DNA of 64,000 nucleotides from Ursus arctos. Its lineage: Eukaryota > Chordata > Mammalia > Carnivora > Ursidae. The notes under the pieces were generated by a model that was given only the letters and a program-made list of their open reading frames with translations, ran no database searches and had not been told where the DNA came from. The position numbers were made by a program, and so were the translations under genes. Location of the stretch: contig NW_026622808.1 in assembly GCF_023065955.2 (NCBI RefSeq), forward strand, positions 40,808,475-40,872,474, in the 5' to 3' direction. The first letter of the stretch is position 1. Every line of letters starts with the position of its first letter. Below, piece after piece: positions 19,852 to 32,720 of the stretch.

Positions 19852-22800
19852 TTCTGACTGGTGTGAGGTGATATCTCATTGCATTTTTGATTTGTATTTC
19901 CCTGATGCTGAGTGATGTTGAGCATTTTTACATGTGTCTCTTAGCCATTTCTGTGTCTTCTTTGAAGAAATGTCTGTTCATGTCTTCTTCCCATTTCTTG
20001 ACTGGATTTTTTGGTTTTGGGGTGTTGAGTTTGATAAGTTCTTTATAGATTTTGGATTCTAGCCCTTTATCTGATGATGTCATTTGCAAATATCTTCTCC
20101 CATTCCATAGGTTGCCTTTTAGTTTTGTTGATTGTCGCCTTTGTTATGCAAGAGCTTTTTATCCAGATGAAGTTCCAATAGTTCATTCTTGCTTTTGTTT
20201 CCCTTGCCTCTAGAGACATGTCTAGCAAGGAGTTGCTATGCCAAAGCCAAAGAAGTTGCTGCTTGTGTTCTCATTTCAGATTTTGATGGGTTCCTATCTC
20301 ACATTTAGGTCTTTCATCCATTTTGAGTTTATTTTTGTGTATGGTGTAAGAAAGTGGTCCAGTTTCATTCTTCTGGATGTGGCTGTCCAATTTTCCTGAC
20401 ACCATTTGTTGAAGAGACTGTCTTTTTTCCATTGGATATTATTTCCTGCTTTGTTGAAGATTAGTTGACCATGGAGTTGAGGGTCTATTTTTGGGTTCTC
20501 TATTCTGTTCCAATGACCTATGTACCTGTTTTTGTGCCAGTACCATACTGTCTTGATTATTACAGCTTTGTAATATGGCTTGAAGTCTGGAACTGTGATG
20601 CCTCCAGCTTTGGCTTTCTTTTTCAACCTTACTTTGGCTATTAATGGTCATTTCTGGTTCCATACAAATTTTAGGATTGTTTGTTCCAGCTCTATGAAAA
20701 ATGCTGCTGGAATTTTGATAGGGATTCTATTGAATGTGTAGATTGTTTTGGATAGAAACAATGAAGAACAATTGTTCTTCAATCCATGAGCATGGAATGT
20801 TTTTCCATTTCTTTGTGTCTTCCTCAATTTCTTTCATAAGTGTTCTATAGTTTTCAGAGTACAGATCCTTTACCTCTTGGTTAGGTTTTCTCCTAGGTAT
20901 CTTATGGTTTTTGGTGCAATTGTAAATGGGATTAGTTCCTTGATTTCTCTTTCTGCTGCTTCATTGTTAATGTATAGAAATACAACTGACTTCTGTGCAT
21001 TGATTTTACATCCTTCCACTTTGCTGAATTCCTGTATGAGCTCTAGCAATTTTGGAAGAGTCTTTCTGTTTTTCTACGTAGAGTATCATGTCGTCTGCAA
21101 AGAGAGAGAGTTTGACTTCTTTGCCAATTTGGATGCCTATTATTTATTTATTGTTTTCTGGTTGCTGAGGGTAGGACTTTCAGTACTATGTTGAACAACA
21201 GTGGTGAGAGTGGACACCCCTGTTGTGTTTCAGACCTTAGGGGAAAGCCCTCAGTATTTCCCCATTGAGGATGATATTCTCTGTGGGTGTTTCATATATG
21301 GCTTTTATGATATTGTGGTATGTTCCTTCTATCCTTACACTGCAGAGAGTTTTTTTCAGGAAAGGATGCTGTACTTTGTCAAATGCTTTTTCTGCTTCTA
21401 CTGAGAGTATCATATGGTTCTTGTCCTTTCTTTTATTAATGTGGTGTATCACATTGATTAATTTGTGGATGTTAAACCACCCTTGCATCCAGGAACAAAT
21501 CCCACTTGGTCGGGGGTGAATAATTCTTTTAATGTACTGTTGGATCCTATTAGCTAGTATCTTGATGAGAATTTTTGCTCCATGTTCATCAGGGATATTG
21601 GTCTGTAGTTTTCCTTTTTGGTGGGGTCTTTGTCTGGTTTTGGTATCAAGGTAATGCTGGCCTCATATAATGAGTTTGGAAGTTTTCTTTCCATTTCTGT
21701 TTTTTGAAACAGCTTCAGAAGAGTAGGTATTGATTCTCTTTAAATGTTTGATAGAATCTGCTGGGAGGCCAGCTGGCCCTGGGATCTTGTTTGTTGGGAG
21801 AGTTTTGATTACTGATTCAGTTTCTCTGCTGGTTTTGGGTCTGTTCAGGTTTTCTATTTCTTTCTGTTTCAGTTTTGGTAGTTTATATGTCTCTAGGAAT
21901 ACATCCATTTCTTACAGATTGCCTAATTTGTTGGCATATAATTACTGATATTATTCTCTTATCATTGTATTCTTCGGTGTTGGTTGTGATCATTCCTCTT
22001 TCATTCATGATTTTATTTATTTGGATCCTTTCTCTTTTCTTATTGATAAGTCTGGCTAGGGGTTTATCAATTTTATTCTTTCAAAGAACCAGCTCCTAGT
22101 TTTGTTGATCTGTTTCTACTTTTTTGAAATTTCTGTATCATTGAATTCTGGTGTAATCTTTATTATTTCTCTTCTGCTGGATTTAAGCTTTATTTGCTTT
22201 TCTTTTTACAGCTCCTTTAGGTGTAAGGTTAGGTTGTGTATTTGAGGTGTTTCTTGTTTCTTGAGAAAGGCCTGTATTGCTATATACTTCCCTCTTAGGA
22301 CCACCTTTGCTGCATCCGAAAGGTCTGAACTGTCATGTTTTCATTTTCATTTATTTCCATGTATTTTTTAATTCTTCTTTAATTTCCTGGTCGACCATTC
22401 ATTCTTTAGTAGGATGCTCTTTAACCTCCACATTTTTGTGTTCCTTCCAAATTTCGTCTTGTGATTAAGTTAAAGTTTTAAAGCATTGTGGTCTAAAAAA
22501 TGCATGGTGTAATCTTAATCTTTTTTGTACCAGTTGACCTGATTTGTGACCCAGTATGTGATCTATCCTGGAGAACGTTCCATGTGCACTCAAGAAGAAC
22601 GTGTATTCGGTTGCTTTAGGATGAAATGTTCTAAATATATCTTTGAAGTCCATGTGGTCCAGTGTGTGATTCAAAGCCCTTGTTTCCTTGTTTATCTTCT
22701 GCTTTGATGATCTGTCCATTACTGTGAGTGGGGTGTTAAAGTCCCCTACTATTATTGTATTATTATCAATGTGTTTCTTTAATTTTGTTATTAATTGATT

Positions 22801-22895
22801 TATATAGATGGCTGCTCCAAGTTAGGAGCATAAATATTTACAGTTGTTAGATCTTCTTGTTGGTAGACCCCTTTATTACGATATGCTCATTTTGA
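19852..22895 (-). mobile_element. Decayed older L1 ORF2, antisense
   Basis: Antisense ORF2 from the C-terminal region ('ccattctgactggtgtgagg') back through the thumb, the RT active site ('gtatcatgtcgtctgcaaag', 21,085) and the fingers, to the endonuclease (to about 22,890). Open remnants on the minus strand at 20,294-20,626 ([19 protein letters not shown]), 21,237-21,488 (containing [15 protein letters not shown]) and 22,465-22,719 confirm the identity. Stops and indels throughout. It is older than the full-length L1 in this window, as the divergence is plainly higher. Confidence 0.87.
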
Positions 22896-24060
22896 GCTTA
22901 TTTTGTGTATGGTGAGAAGTGGGGGTTGAGGCTCACCTTTTTTTTTTTTTCTATACAGATATCCAGTTCTTATTCCTTTTATTGAAAGAATTATAATTTC
23001 ACCATTAAATTATGCTGATGCTTTTGTCAAAAATCTATAGATCAGCTATGTGTGGGTCAGTTTCTGGGTAATTTTGTGCCATTAATGTATATATCATCCT
23101 TGTATCATATTACACTGTCTTGATTACTATAGCTTTACAATAAATCTTGAAATCAGATAGTGTAAAGCCTCCAAATTTGATTTTCTAAAATATTTTTCAT
23201 TATTTGAGGTCTTTGGATTTCCATATAAATTTTTAAGACTTTTTTTAAGACTTTGTTTTTTTAGAGCAGTTTTAGGTTCACAACAATATTGAGCAGAAGG
23301 TACAGAGATTTCCCATATTCTTCCTGCCCCCACATATGTTAAGCCTTCCTCATTATCAACATCCCTCACCAAAATGGTACATTTGTTATAATTGATGAGC
23401 GTATATTGATACATCATAACCACCCAGAGTCCATAGTTTACCTTAGGGTTTACTCTTGGGAATGTACATTCCATGTATTTGTAATGACCTGTATCCCTCA
23501 TTCTAGTATCACAGAGAGTATTTTCACTGTTCTAAAAATCTGTGTTCCACCTATTCATTTTTCCCCCTAACCCCTAACTCCTGGCAACCACTGATCTTTC
23601 TACTGTCCCCATAGTTTTCTCTTTTCCATAATGTCATATAGTTTTATAGTATGTAGCCTTTTCAGATTAGAATCATATACTATGTAGTATTTTTAGATTG
23701 ACTTCTTTCACTTAGTAATATGCATTTATGGTTTCTCCATATCTTCTTATGGCTTCATAGTGCATTTCTTTTTAGCACTGAATAATATGCCATTTTCTGA
23801 ATGTTCCACAGCTTATTTATTTGTTCTTTTACTGAAGGACATCTTAGTTGCTTCTAGGTTTTGACAATTATGAATACAGCTGCTATAAACATCTGTGTGC
23901 AGGTTTTTGTGTGGACATAAATTTTCAACTCCTTTGGGTAAATACCAAAGGGTGTGAGCACTAGATTGTATGGTAAGAGTATATTTAATTTTGTGAGAAA
24001 TTACCAAACTGTCTTCCAAAATGGCTGTACCATTTTGCATTCCCACCAGCAATGAATGAG
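22896..24060 (-). mobile_element. Old L1M pieces, antisense (ORF2 and 3' end)
   Basis: 22,896-23,240 is antisense RT/thumb of a more diverged L1 ('ctgtcttgattactatagct'). 23,240-24,060 is antisense L1M sequence of the type 'gagcagttttaggttcacaac', 'aaccacccagagtccatag', 'cctggcaaccactgatctt', 'atggctgtaccattttgc'. Open frames at 23,127-23,501 and 23,813-24,052 are chance remnants. Confidence 0.7.
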
Positions 24061-24069
24061 AATTCCTGT

Positions 24070-24660
24070 TACTCCATTTCCTCTCTGATTTTATCCTCTG
24101 AAAAATACTATAGAGAATTGGTATAATTCCTCCTTAAATGCTTGGTAGATACCACCAGTGAGCTCATCTGGGTGGTGATTTTTGTTTGAGAAGACTATTA
24201 ATTATTATTTTAATATCTTTAGTAGATATAGTTCTATTCAGTTTGTCTGTTTCTTGTTTGAGTTTTGGCACATTGTGTCTTTCAAGGAATTGGTCTATTT
24301 CATCTGGGTTATTAAATTTGTGTGCATAGCATGTTCACACAAATAGTATTCCTTTCTTATTCTTTTAATGTCCATGGGATCTATAGTTATGTCTCCTTTT
24401 TCAGTTCTGATATTAGTAATTTGTATCCTCTCTTTCTTAGTCTTTTAAAGGCTTATTGATTTTATTGATTTTTTTCAAAGAACCAGCTTTTATCTTCATT
24501 GATTTTTCTTTATTGATTCCTTGTTTTTAATTCCATTGATTTCTGATATAATTCTTATTATTTATTTTCTTGTGCTTACTTTGGATTTAATTTGCTCTTT
24601 TCTTTCTTGTTTCCTAATGTGGAAACTATTACTATTAATTTTAGACCTTTCTTCTTCTAC
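24070..24660 (-). mobile_element. Old L1M ORF2 fragment, antisense
   Basis: Complement of the ORF2 segment between endonuclease and reverse transcriptase ('aattggtctatttcatctgg', 'cttattgattttattgat', 'caaagaaccagctttt'). Frames are destroyed. Confidence 0.65.
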
Positions 24661-25177
24661 TCAGACAAGAGAAAATAATTAAAAGTATGCGAATTTGAAA
24701 AAAGAAAAATGATCTCCATTTCAAATGCTATTATTTTGTATCTGGAAAGCCCAAAACATCAGTGGGAAAACTAATACAAGTTAATAAGAGAATTTAGTGA
24801 AGTAGGTTATATAGTCAATATTCAAAACAATAGCCTTATTATGTAGAGAGATAAACCATTTAGAAGATATAATAGAAGAGAAGATACCACTTATTATAAC
24901 CAAAATAAAATATCTAGGCATAAAATTAAGAAGAGGTATCTAAAACATATAATGAAGAAAACTATAAAAATTGTCCTGAAAGACACAAAAATTAACTTGA
25001 ACATGTAAAAAGTTTCACCATATACTTGAATAGAAAGAGGAAGCATCATGAAGATGTCAATTTTATCTAAGTTAATTTGTAAATTTAACAGAATTCCAGT
25101 AAACTACTATCAGGATAGAAAAGTTGATTATAAAGTTCATTTAAATGAATAGTCAAATATATGTAGGAAGTCACTGG

Positions 25178-25300
25178 GGATGGAGGGCAATGGGGTAGAA
25201 TAGACCTACTTTATATATTGTTTAAGACTGATGAATCACAGTCCTGTACCCCTGAAACAAATAACATATCTTAATAATTAAAAAAGAAAAAAACATAATT
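25178..25300 (+). mobile_element. Short carnivore L1 3'-end insertion
   Basis: The block 'ggcaatggggtagaatagacc...actgatgaatcacagtcctgtacccctgaaacaaataa' followed by an A-rich run resembles the 3' end of a carnivore L1 subfamily. It interrupts the older ORF2 text. I could not find a clear duplication, so the borders are approximate. Confidence 0.4.
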
Positions 25301-26404
25301 AAAACAGTGAGATTCATGGTGCCTGAATAGACAGACAGTTTACTGGAACAGAATAGAAAACCCACAACACTATAGATTGTCATGTACACTATAAAGGCAC
25401 ATCCCAAATTAGTGGGACATGATGAACTTTTAATAAGTGGTATTGGGATAAACTGGATAGCCGTGGGGAAATATATGAAATCGAATATATTCCTAATGCT
25501 GAATATAATGATAAATTTCAAACAGATTAGAGATTTAAATGTTAAAATAAAAGAAATCATATATGAGTGGTAGGAGACATATGAGTAAATCCTCATGAAA
25601 TCCAAAAGGGAGAAGATTGTTAATCTGATAAAAAGAAGGACTCTTGCATGGCAAAAACAAGAAAAGGAAATATTTTTGCCACATGTAAAGAGACAAAGGT
25701 CAAATCTTTAAAAAATGCAACTTTTATCACAGACCAAATATTAATATGTAAACAGCATCTAAAATGGAAAAGAAAAAGAACCAGCAACTCTATAGAAAAA
25801 TGGGTTAGTATTTTGAATAGTCAATTCATGAAAATTACTGCAAATGGTCCTTACCTATGAAAATGATGCTTAACCTCGTTTCTCATTTACAAGAAGAGAA
25901 ATGCAAATTAAAACCCCCTAAAACAAAATTCTCGTCTATCATATTGGCAAAAGTCCAAAAGTTTGACAACTTACACTATTGGTGAAGCTATGGAGAAATT
26001 AATATTGTCATATATTGCTGATAGGAATCAAAATAATAAAATAATTTGAAGGGGAATTTTTCAACATGTAGAAAAATTACATATACATTTATACCTTGAT
26101 CCAGCAATCTAACTTCTAGAGCTCTAGAAGATACAGTAGCAAATGCAGTATAGTAGCAAAAATACATAAAGCATAAGCAAAAACCTCTTCCTTTCAGCAT
26201 TATTCATGATAGCAAAAGAAATTTCCAAATATTCATCAGTAGGGCACTTGTGAACACTGCACAATAAATTATCGGGCAGCCATAAAGGATAATGAGTAAT
26301 ATCTTCTATAGAGGATCTCCAGTATGTGTTGTATAAATGAGAAAAGTAAGGTGCAGAAAAGTGTGCATTGTATGGTACCATTTTTTAAGGAGAGGATATA
26401 GGAA

Positions 26405-26462
26405 TACACACATATTTGTGTATGTTTGTGTGTGTATATATATGTGTGTGTGTATTTATTTA
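26405..26462. repeat. Imperfect (TG)n / (TATG)n tract
   Basis: Alternating purine-pyrimidine text such as 'gtgtgtatatatatgtgtgtgtg', interrupted. Confidence 0.8.
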
Positions 26463-28830
26463 ATAGAAGGATAAAGAAAAATATTGATTATTCTTTGGGA
26501 GAAAGAGTTAACAATATGAAGGAGACAAAGATAGAAGCTAGACTTCTCTGATCATACTCTGATTTACAGATTTGAATTTGTATCAGTGTAAATATTTTAT
26601 ATAATTATAAACAAAATGAAATAAAAAATGATCCTAAAAAGCAAAAGCAAAATAAAACAAATGTCTAAATGTATGGAGTTGGTGGCAAAACCACAAAAGG
26701 AGAATTATTTCAATTATATGTATATGTTGTAGGTAATTGAATTAAAGTTGACTGTATATCTCTAGTGGATTATATTCAAAAGAAAAAAACAGAAAAGACA
26801 AAATAACCTTTTTCTTAAACATTGTTGCTGGTAATGTAGGCACTTTTCTGAAACTGAAGGATGTGTATTGTGGGATGAAGTAAAAGCAGTATAATATAAT
26901 AATAGGATGTTGAGAGTGGAGATATATTGTATAGGGGAAAGGATGTACAGTTAATAAGATTTATGAGATTAATAAAAGGCTTGTAGTCCTGAATTTGAAT
27001 TGGAATTATCAATATGAACACATGCTTTATTCCATTATTTTTTTAAAAAAGCATTTTCTAGCCCTTTCCACTAAAATAACCTGAAAAACAATGATGGACC
27101 CAAAGCAATAAATACCTTTAGAGTCCTTATTGTGGTCTCTATATCTCAATTCCCACTAAAAGAAACCAGAACCTGATGAAGAAGTGGCAGATTCCAGAAT
27201 CTTGGGCAGAGAATTTACAAGATAAGCCTGAAACATCTTACCATGTCAAAAAGTAAGATAAATGCCAAAGACAACTCGTGTTGTGACAGAAGGATGTGGG
27301 AGCTATCTTGAACAGGATCTTTCTGGACAAAATATAGAACACAGCAGGAAAATAATTGCAGCAATTGAAGCACAGCAAATAGGTTTAAATTCACGAGTTT
27401 ATAGTGATAAAAAAAAATTATTGGCCACTTTTGGAGAATTCTAGGTAATCAACTCATTATTCTGAAAAAATAGCTAATAAAGAGAAAGTATCAAATATTT
27501 ATTCTTATTTTCCCATTCAAATTGTATCCCTGAGTAACTAAATATTTGACAGGGGAATTTGTGTATTTATGAGTATCCCAGCTAATAAATAGAGAAGGAA
27601 AAATTACAGTATCACTATTTTACATTCTTAATAAATTAATGGATTTTAGCAATGAGCATCATTAGTTGTTGATATCCTATATAAAGAATCAATCAGGTAT
27701 TATGTACCTCCTAATGGAAGTACATGACAGATAGCCAGGTGAAATCTAAAAGCTTCTAGTCTAACAACCAATCTATAGGAGATACTAAAAGGTGAGGAAC
27801 ATGTTGAATTACACCATGGGGATGGCTTATTACACATTGAATAAAAGAAATTTCTGAGTTGATGAGGTAATTACAAGAGAAAAAGAAAAGTGAGGGAAAG
27901 CTTTTTAAAATTTTTTTGCATGCAGAGACGCACAAAAATATCCACTAATCAAAGTAGAAGGGACTGTAGAATTAGGAAATTCCTCTTTTTTATCTATCTA
28001 TGTAATACTTGAATTAGGCAATGATGAATAGAGGCTATAACTATGGATCACAGGTGGTTGTGGAATAGAATATTCATGCCATAGTGAAATACCTTCTCAG
28101 AGATCAAGTTCTAATTACAAGAAGGAAAAGTGTACTTTCAGCAAGTGATCAAATTTATTACTACCTGTAAGGGTACTGCTGCCAATGACAATAATATTGC
28201 AACCTGATAATGATGCAATAAGAAGTACATATTACTTATCTAGTGTTCTTGGGGAAAAAGTTATGATTAAATCTAATAGTGAGAAGATAATAAGACAACT
28301 TCATACTATGATGGCCTGGACTCTTAAAAAAATCAATGTCATGAAAAGCAGACAATAAAAAAGCTGTTCTAAATTAAAAGAGACTAAAGAAACAAAACAA
28401 GCAAATGCCATGTGTGAAACTTGATTTAGAGTCTGCATGTGGGAAAAGGTGATATAGAAGACATTTTGGAGGCTTTTGAGATTATTTAAGTGAGGACAAC
28501 ATATTAGATGATATTATTGAATTACTCTCAATTATCTGAGTATGATAATGGTATTGTGGTTAGGTAGGAAAATATCTGTACTCTTAGGAGATTCTGGCTA
28601 GAGTATTTAGGGGTGAAGTTTTGCAATACCTGCAATTTACTTTCAAATGGTTCCTAAAACATACATATATGTGTATGTATATGTATTGAAGGAGATAAGA
28701 AATGTGGCAAAATATTAAGATTGGTGAAACTTGGTGAAGGTGTACAGTTGTTTATAGCACTGTAGATTTGTCTTTTATATTGATTTGACCATTTTTCTAG
28801 TAAAAATTGAAAAAATTAAAAACAAAAACA

Positions 28831-30925
28831 TTACTTATAATCTTAAGAATTGTGTGTTTACTTAAAGCTTATTAACATGAATTACTTAAAAATCTTTTAA
28901 TATAAGGGCAATTACTTCTCTTTAAGTAAGGCACAGCTAATTGGAGTTCTGAATCTAGCATACATCACACCATAAGGATGTGCATTTTCAGTTACTGTAA
29001 AACTAAGTAAAGTCAGTTGCAAAGCAGCGAGAACAAAATTCTTCTAGGTTTATTTTATTTTTTCCTCTAGTATTTTACAATTATCTCTTACATAATACAC
29101 TTTCATTTGAATCTTTCCAAGGCTTTTAGGCTAGTTTTTATAGAAGAAGCAACTCTTTCTTCTCACATTTACATTTCATTAGTTTACATGACATGTAATT
29201 AAATATTATAATTAAAATGAGTACAAACTGATATTGGCAAGGCTGGGGACAAATACACTTACTTTTGGTAAATATACAACTCAAGTTGGTGGGAATTGAA
29301 AAAGTACATGGATGTACAAAAGAATCGCCTACCGTTATAAGGTTATCATGTGCTGTAGTATCAGCTGGGAGATTTCACAGTGACGTAGATAGTTGGTTAA
29401 TATGGTAGATAGCTTGAGTGGAGATTGGTTAGAGAGGGTGTACTGTAGTGAAATATTCACCAGGCTTGAGCTGTAAACAGGATTCAGCGTTATTCATGCA
29501 TAGTTAATTTCTGTGCGTAGTCATCCTCTGGTGAGATGGGTTTATGAATAATCTGTCTAGATTACTGTCAAGGCCTTTCCCCCAGTCAAGCTAAATAAAT
29601 GGCTTCAGATTTTTTTACAGGCCCACATGGGCACATTTGGGTCACTTTTCTTTCCTTTTATCCTACACCCTCACCTCCAATCATGTGAAGCTCTTCATTT
29701 GGAAATTATGTTACTCAGTGTGAGGTGGCAATGTCACGCAGAACCATGAATCTTAGACTTGTTAGTTAGAGGTACTTGTTGGTTGGCTGTGAGGCAATCC
29801 CAGTGCAGTTCTGACTCTCAGGCAGGATGGATAGTTACAGCTCCCACCCTGAAGTTCTCTAAGAGGTGAGGCTCGCTGTGAAGGGAATGTTGATTTTCCT
29901 ACTTCACCATTCCTTCAGAGAGGAGAAAGTTCTCCTGCTTTGTGAGCCCTAAGAATGCCATCCTAAGGAAGATGAGTGTCTCTTTCTTGTAAGTGGCATG
30001 CTAGACAGCTGCATTAGATTTCTGTCTCTGTTCATTGAATTCACTGCTCAGCTCTCTGAGGAGGCAAGATGAGAAAACTGTTGAGGGAGGCTTTCAGCAG
30101 ATTTGTAAGAGCCAGCATTTCTCGCCTCTAGAGCGTGCATAGTGCTTAACTGCTACTCTTCCCTTGGGGGCACCTTTCAGGTTCTGGCTTTTTCAGGCGA
30201 AGCAAGAGACCCTAATTATTTCACTTTCAATCAATTCTGAAGCCTCAAAGACCAAAATTGTCTCTTCAGATCCACTCAGATGCCAAAGAGAGGTGTGGAA
30301 AAGAAATTGCTGCCCATCTACCCGCAGCTGTAGACCTCTAAGCCACCTCTTGCTTTCATTTTCTGCGCAGCGGTCAGGAATTGTTGCTAACACTCAAGTC
30401 AGTAAAACTAAAACGTTTCAACGGATACCTTGAGAATACAGGCGATTTTGCATTGAAAAAGCTCCTGTAGTCACTGTGGCAGCATTTACTACTCTTCATT
30501 GACCAGGTCACTTTTCCCTATGCAAGGGAGAATTCCCTGGGACTTGTGTTTGGCCAGTGAAGTGTAGTGGAAGTATTTAATTTCCAGAGCTTGAATCTCC
30601 ACTTCTCTCTTCTCCTGCTACTGAAAATAATGTCTTCATGAAACCTTTGTAGATAAACCACCCAAATTGTCGGTCTGGTTACTTATTCCTTTTGTTAACT
30701 TTTAAATTTATTATCCATTTATATATATACCTCAATTTGCTTGGTAACATATTTTTCAGAAAAAAAAATATAAATGGAATTTTTAAATGATTTTTATGCC
30801 CAAAGAAAGTCTTAGGGAATTCTTTTGTATGTCAAATATATGAATATGTGAATTTCCACATTTTCATCTATTGACTGTTTAAAGCAGAGCACATCAGATA
30901 TTCTTCTTAGCTGTTTTTGTGGCTT
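28831..30925. other. Anonymous sequence without recognised repeats
   Basis: About 2.1 kb of ordinary base composition with no L1, SINE, L2 or MIR text that I can identify. An unusually repeat-free stretch for this window. Opposite-strand frames at 30,164-30,433 and 30,193-30,393 overlap and have no domain. If the window holds regulatory or unique sequence, this is one of the more likely places. Confidence 0.4.
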
Positions 30926-30939
30926 TGTTTTCTAGATGT

Positions 30940-31020
30940 TTTATTATTTCACTCATCAAACAAATGCTTACCACGCACCTGGAGCATTGAACATATTGTG
31001 CCAAGTCCTGGGTGCACACG
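30940..31020 (-). mobile_element. L2 3'-end fragment, antisense
   Basis: 'atgcttaccacgcacctgg...tgtgccaagtcctgggtgcac' is a diverged complement of the L2 end. Confidence 0.5.
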
Positions 31021-31053
31021 TTTATGTGTAGCTGCGGTTGTACCTAAATACCG

Positions 31054-31502
31054 TGTTAGTTTGTTGCTGTGGACTGAATTGTGTCTCCCCATGTCACCGC
31101 AACCCCCTGCCCCCCACCCCAAGATTCATATGTTGAAGCCCTAACCTATGATGTGACTGTATCTGGCGGTAGGGCTTTTAGGTGGTAATTAAGGTTAAAT
31201 GAGGTCATAAGGATAGGATCCTAGTCTGATAGGATGGTGGCCTTATAAAAAGAGGAAGAGCTCTCTCTCCATCTCTCTATCCCTTGCACGTACTGAGGAA
31301 AGGTCATGGGAGCACACAGTGAGAAGGCAGCAAGCCAGGAAATCTGTAAGTTTGGAAGAAGGTTTTCATCACAATCAACCATGATTGCACCCTGATCTTG
31401 AACTTCCAGCCTCCAGAACTGTGGGAAAATAAAGTTCTGTTGTTTAAGCCACCTAATCTATGGTGTTTTGTTATGACAGCCTGAGCTGTCTGAAACATTT
31501 AC
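31054..31502 (+). mobile_element. MLT1-type solo LTR (ERVL-MaLR)
   Basis: Starts 'ttgctgtggactgaattgtg', continues 'gattcatatgttgaagccc', 'ggtaattaaggttaaatgagg', 'ccttataaaaagaggaag' and ends 'ccagcctccagaactgtgg', an AATAAA at about 31,427, and 'gttgtttaagccacctaatc'. This is the sense pattern of an MLT1A-like LTR. No internal retroviral sequence adjoins it, so it is a solo LTR with no coding content. Confidence 0.85.
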
Positions 31503-31809
31503 CAAATCCAGGAATTTTATAACTAGAATATCTGTGAGTCTTGTAAGAAATAAATCAAGGGCAACAGAATAACATAGAACTATACTTTATATGGCTAACT
31601 ATAAACTTATAAAATTTGTAATACTAAGCTATTAAAGGGAAAAAACTAAAAAGTCCAAAGAAAAGATAGATAACTTCATGAATGTCAGATTCATGTTGAC
31701 ATATTAAGGGAAACCAGAATTCTAAACTTTAGAAGGATAAAATAGGGAAGAACAACAAGTCAACCAATGCAATCAGTTCATTTATTTTACTGAACAAGTG
31801 TTCAGGCAT
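31503..31809. other. Anonymous sequence
   Basis: AT-rich, no recognised feature. Confidence 0.4.
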
Positions 31810-31811
31810 GT

Positions 31812-31990
31812 CCTTAGGCGATATATCTCACACTGTGGTCCCAGACTGCCTGCATCAGAACTATGTGGTGTGCCTGTTGGATATCTCAGGACGGTGCTGA
31901 AGTCATATTCAGTTTCTCTGAGGTGAAGTCTGGAAATCCTCATTTTAAACAAGTTCTCTAGGTGATCTTTTAGGCATTCTAGAATCTGAT
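31812..31990 (+). mobile_element. MER5A-like hAT-Charlie element
   Basis: 'ctcacactgtggtcccagac...tgcctgcatcagaactatgtgg...gaaatcctcattttaaacaag...ctctaggtgatctttt' follows the MER5A consensus order with moderate decay. Non-autonomous, no frame. Confidence 0.6.
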
Positions 31991-31999
31991 ATCTCCTGT

Positions 32000-32720
32000 T
32001 TCAGGCATTGTGGGACTGCATAAGAAATGTTAGTCTTTGTCCCTGCAGTGAGATGCCTACTGATACATGAAATACAGGCAAATCAAGGTGGTTGTGTTCA
32101 AGTACTCAAATGTGCCATATAGAGTATAGGTATAGTATTTGTAGAAGAAGAGGTCAACAAAGACCAGAAAGTAGCTACTAGAGATCAGTTCCCAGCGCAC
32201 TGAGAACTTTAGAGGGAGGAATGGAACAGTAGACCAGAGGAGTCTGGAGTCAAGGAGGCCTCAAAAAGAAAGGAATATGCCATTAGTTGAAGAATAAAGA
32301 GGCTTTCTCCCTTCAGCACGTTTTAGAAAAAGACAATAAAGGAATAAAACATAGTTTTTATTTCACAAAGACAAAGAGCACAGAACGGAAATAGGAGTAG
32401 ATGAAATATTTTTGGAATCAGTAAGCAGATGAGGAGGTTGGAGTGATTAGACTAGAGGTATGCCAGTGGCCCCTGGACAGCCTCTGGAGTCTCAGCTATT
32501 GGAAGCACCAAGTACCGCAGAAGGTGGGAAACTGATACATATAGGGATAGAGAGGGAATGTAGGTGGTTGGACCCTGGCCTCCTGCCTTTGAAGAGCAAC
32601 AGGCTCATTATCTAGAGGATTTGGACTGAGGGAGGCTTGACCAGTGACATTAAGCAGAGCGAGTGAAGCACCAAGGTAAGGACTGCAACAGAGGGATTAT
32701 GTGTTCAATTTACTGAACAG
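32000..32720 (-). mobile_element. Probable decayed L2, antisense
   Basis: Weak but ordered similarity to antisense L2 ('gtctttgtccctgcagtgag', 'gcactgagaactttagagg', 'gaggaggttggagtgattag'). No coding capacity. Borders uncertain. Confidence 0.4.

Larger units (their letters stand above)
24661..28830 (+). mobile_element. Ancient L1M, sense: ORF2 remains and long 3' UTR
   Basis: Sense ORF2 text appears from about 24,690 ('gaaagcccaaaacatcagtg', 'caaaataaaatatctaggca') to about 26,640, including 'cacatcccaaattagtgg' and 'ccagcaatctaacttctag'. The rest matches the untranslated 3' region of old L1ME-type elements, ending 'caaatggttcctaaaacata', 'ggcaaaatattaagattgg', 'gtttatagcactgtag' with A-rich sequence at 28,800. 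Remnant frames (25,648-25,860 and others) have no function. The same element may be several fragments. Confidence 0.65.

Noticed and set aside
30164..30433. Overlapping frames of 89 and 66 codons on opposite strands
   Set aside because: Neither shows a domain; overlap on both strands points to chance absence of stops.
31054..31502. Possible promoter and polyadenylation signals of a host gene
   Set aside because: The AATAAA and TATAA-like text belong to an MLT1-type solo LTR; nothing shows they serve a host transcript.
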